A DNA stretch of 64,000 bases from Dasyornis broadbenti. Lineage: Eukaryota; Chordata; Aves; Passeriformes; Dasyornithidae. The notes beneath the pieces were generated by a model that did not search any database, was not told the origin of the DNA, and worked only from the letters and a program-made list of their open reading frames with translations. Below are positions 62,387 to 64,000 of this stretch, in pieces. Both the position numbers and the translations under genes were made by a program. The stretch spans positions 310,001-374,000 of the forward strand of contig VZRN01001859.1 in assembly GCA_013397935.1 (NCBI GenBank). The letters run 5' to 3'. Position 1 is the stretch's first letter. Each line of letters opens with the position of its first letter.

Positions 62387-62695
62387 GTATTCATGCTTGG
62401 GATTGCCCTGCCCTAGGTGTAGCATCTTGCACTTGGACTTATTCAGCTTCATGAGGTTCTCATGGGCCCACATCTCAAGTTTGTCCACGTCCTCCTGGGT
62501 GACATCCTGTCCTTCTGCTGTGTCAACTGCACAGCTCAGCTTCATGTCATCTGCAAGTTCTCTGAGGGTGCATTTGATCTCATTGTCCATGCCATCAGTA
62601 AAGATATTAAAGAGCACCAGTCCCAGAATAGAGCCCTGAGGGACACCACTCATTTCAGGTAATTCACCTAAATCCAAATCCTCCACCAATCTCAC
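62375..62695 (-). mobile_element. CR1 LINE, reverse transcriptase part (outer element, inner remainder)
   Basis: From about 62392 to 62695 the minus strand continues the outer CR1 into the RT domain of ORF2. One frame is open for about 100 codons and contains the SGVPQGSILG turn, the catalytic box as LADD (both aspartates kept, first residue F replaced by L), the EDVDKLEMWA segment and KMLHLGQGNPKHEY. The frame ends at the LTR junction (62391). Upstream of about 62690 CR1 similarity fades, which marks the 5' truncation. That this frame survives while the 3' part is worn may be chance. Confidence 0.9.
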
Positions 62696-62699
62696 TCAG

Positions 62700-64000
62700 G
62701 GTGAAAATAAATCTAGCAATGCACCCAGAAGATCTGAGGAAATAATGGTAGAAGTGGTTGCATTCAACACTACAGATCCTAGAATTGTCTCCTCTCCTGG
62801 CCTCTTCTATAATCTGAACAGGTAAACCACAGCTGCAGGATGTTAAGAGTCACTAACAGTTCAGTCCTGTGTTTCAGGTAATAAATTACTCAAGCCAAGA
62901 GACACTTATTTTTGTTCTGATTTTAGACATATTGACTAAATAAATCTCATGTTGACAAGAATGGGACCAAATTGGAAGCTAATTTGTTGCTGTCTGACAT
63001 CAGGAACGATATAACTTGCCCACTGATGCCACACAAAGAACTTTATTCTGAAAGAAAACTCATAAAAAGCCATCTTCCTCATGTAATTAAGAAATACAAA
63101 GGACCAAGTGAGAACTTGAGTTTAAATGGTGAAATAGAATAAATCCTATTTACAACCCTTATGAGAAAAGGTTTACTGTAACACAAAAGAAATGGAGAAT
63201 TCTGTTTCAGAAGTATTCTGAAAGCATGTCATCTCTGAGCTATAAATAATGAATTGTTTCTATATGCTAAGGAAGTAAAAAATGTCAACATAGTTTGGCA
63301 ATTTCAAACAATGAGCAAGACTTTATCCTTCACAGAAAATGCATAATTAATAATACCCCAAAACATGATCTACAACCAGAACATATTTCAACTACAGAAA
63401 ATCCCAGACTGATGTGTTTAGAGAAAAGAACTTTCCTTCTTTGATTAAAATCTTGAGAGATGTGATAATGTTGTCCTTGGTCTGAGCACAGAAAAGCACT
63501 TAGATTTCTGCCTGTCTGGAAGTGTAGGACTCACCCTCTTTGTCTTGAGTTGAATAACAGTTGGCATGATGGCCAACATGGAATATCTTAAGAAGTACTA
63601 GAACTAGTATGAGATCAGGTATGAATTGCATGAAATTTTAATTCCTCAAGCATTGATTGGATCAATGCCTCATTAGGAGGAAATGCAGAGATGACATTTT
63701 TGAATGTAGTAGTGGCTGCTTCCAAGAAAATTTAAGCCATAAAATTCCAGAAAGAATGCTGTTCTGAATTTAGTAGTAGTAGCAGTAGTAGTACTGCACA
63801 CAATACCTCAAAAAGTTCTAGTGGGATAGCCTTTCTACAATACGAACCACAACACAATTAACTTTAACATTATAGGGTAGAAAGTATGCTGAATAAATAC
63901 AGCATGTGGGTCTGCAATTTCAAGGAAAAGGATTATGTAAAAAACCAAAAAAGACAACAATAGTAAGAAAAAACAACAAAAGAAAGAAACAAACAAAAAG
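62700..64000. other. Non-coding DNA, no gene seen
   Basis: Unique AT-rich sequence with a short (TAG)n patch at 63770-63793 and an A-rich end (about 63939-64000, words such as AACAACAAAAG and AAACAAACAAAA). No frame or element is recognised. Confidence 0.6.
63770..63793 (+). repeat. Short (TAG)n trinucleotide repeat
   Basis: TTAGTAGTAGTAG followed by CAG and TAGTAGTA, about eight units with one variant. Confidence 0.8.

Noticed and set aside
1..64000. Search for CRISPR arrays, tRNA, rRNA, operons or bacterial defence genes
   Set aside because: None is present. The sequence is eukaryotic (bird-type CR1, LTR, microsatellites) and has no compact gene arrangement.

Overview
The window looks like a long non-coding stretch (intergenic or deep intronic) of a bird nuclear genome. 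The main evidence is a set of CR1 non-LTR retrotransposon copies whose 3' ends carry the short ATTCTATGATTCTGTGA-type terminal repeat characteristic of avian CR1. A roughly 300-bp LTR and faint sauropsid-type palindromic repeat motifs agree with this. The DNA is AT-rich and poor in CpG. I found no intact host gene, no exon I could defend, no tRNA or rRNA and no CRISPR array. The open frames present are either inside CR1 or as short as AT-rich DNA produces by chance. The order or family of bird cannot be fixed from this sequence.

Layout. 1-10886 is mostly unique DNA, with a 10-bp-arm hairpin at 3485-3513, a weak protein-like relic at about 3690-4290, and a block at 8400-9320 that looks regulatory (three GATA sites and an X-box-like palindrome). 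10887-11330 holds a CR1 tail next to an older repeat. 11331-30344 is unique apart from homopolymers, with two candidate enhancer-like blocks: a TAAT cluster at 13723-13878 and two X-boxes 17 bp apart at 22466-22496. 30345-37000 is richer in repeats: a CR1 tail, a two-part pentanucleotide microsatellite, an apparent assembly duplication around a single N at 32610, an internal CR1 fragment on the minus strand and a better preserved plus-strand CR1 3' part. 37001-56780 is again mostly unique, with a polypyrimidine tract, a 14-bp-arm hairpin, a poly-A block of about 100 bp, a short CR1 and two older repeats. 56780-57700 on the minus strand carries what I read as a decayed ORF1 of an L1-clade LINE, which is unusual for a bird. 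60744-62695 is a nested cluster in which a minus-strand CR1 was split by a plus-strand CR1 and by an LTR flanked by a near-identical 5-bp target duplication.

Nothing here works as an operon or a defence system. The biology visible is retroelement history plus candidate cis-regulatory sequence. The most rewarding items are the nested insertion cluster, the L1-like ORF1 relic, the tandem X-box block and the N-containing duplication, which is probably an assembly error.
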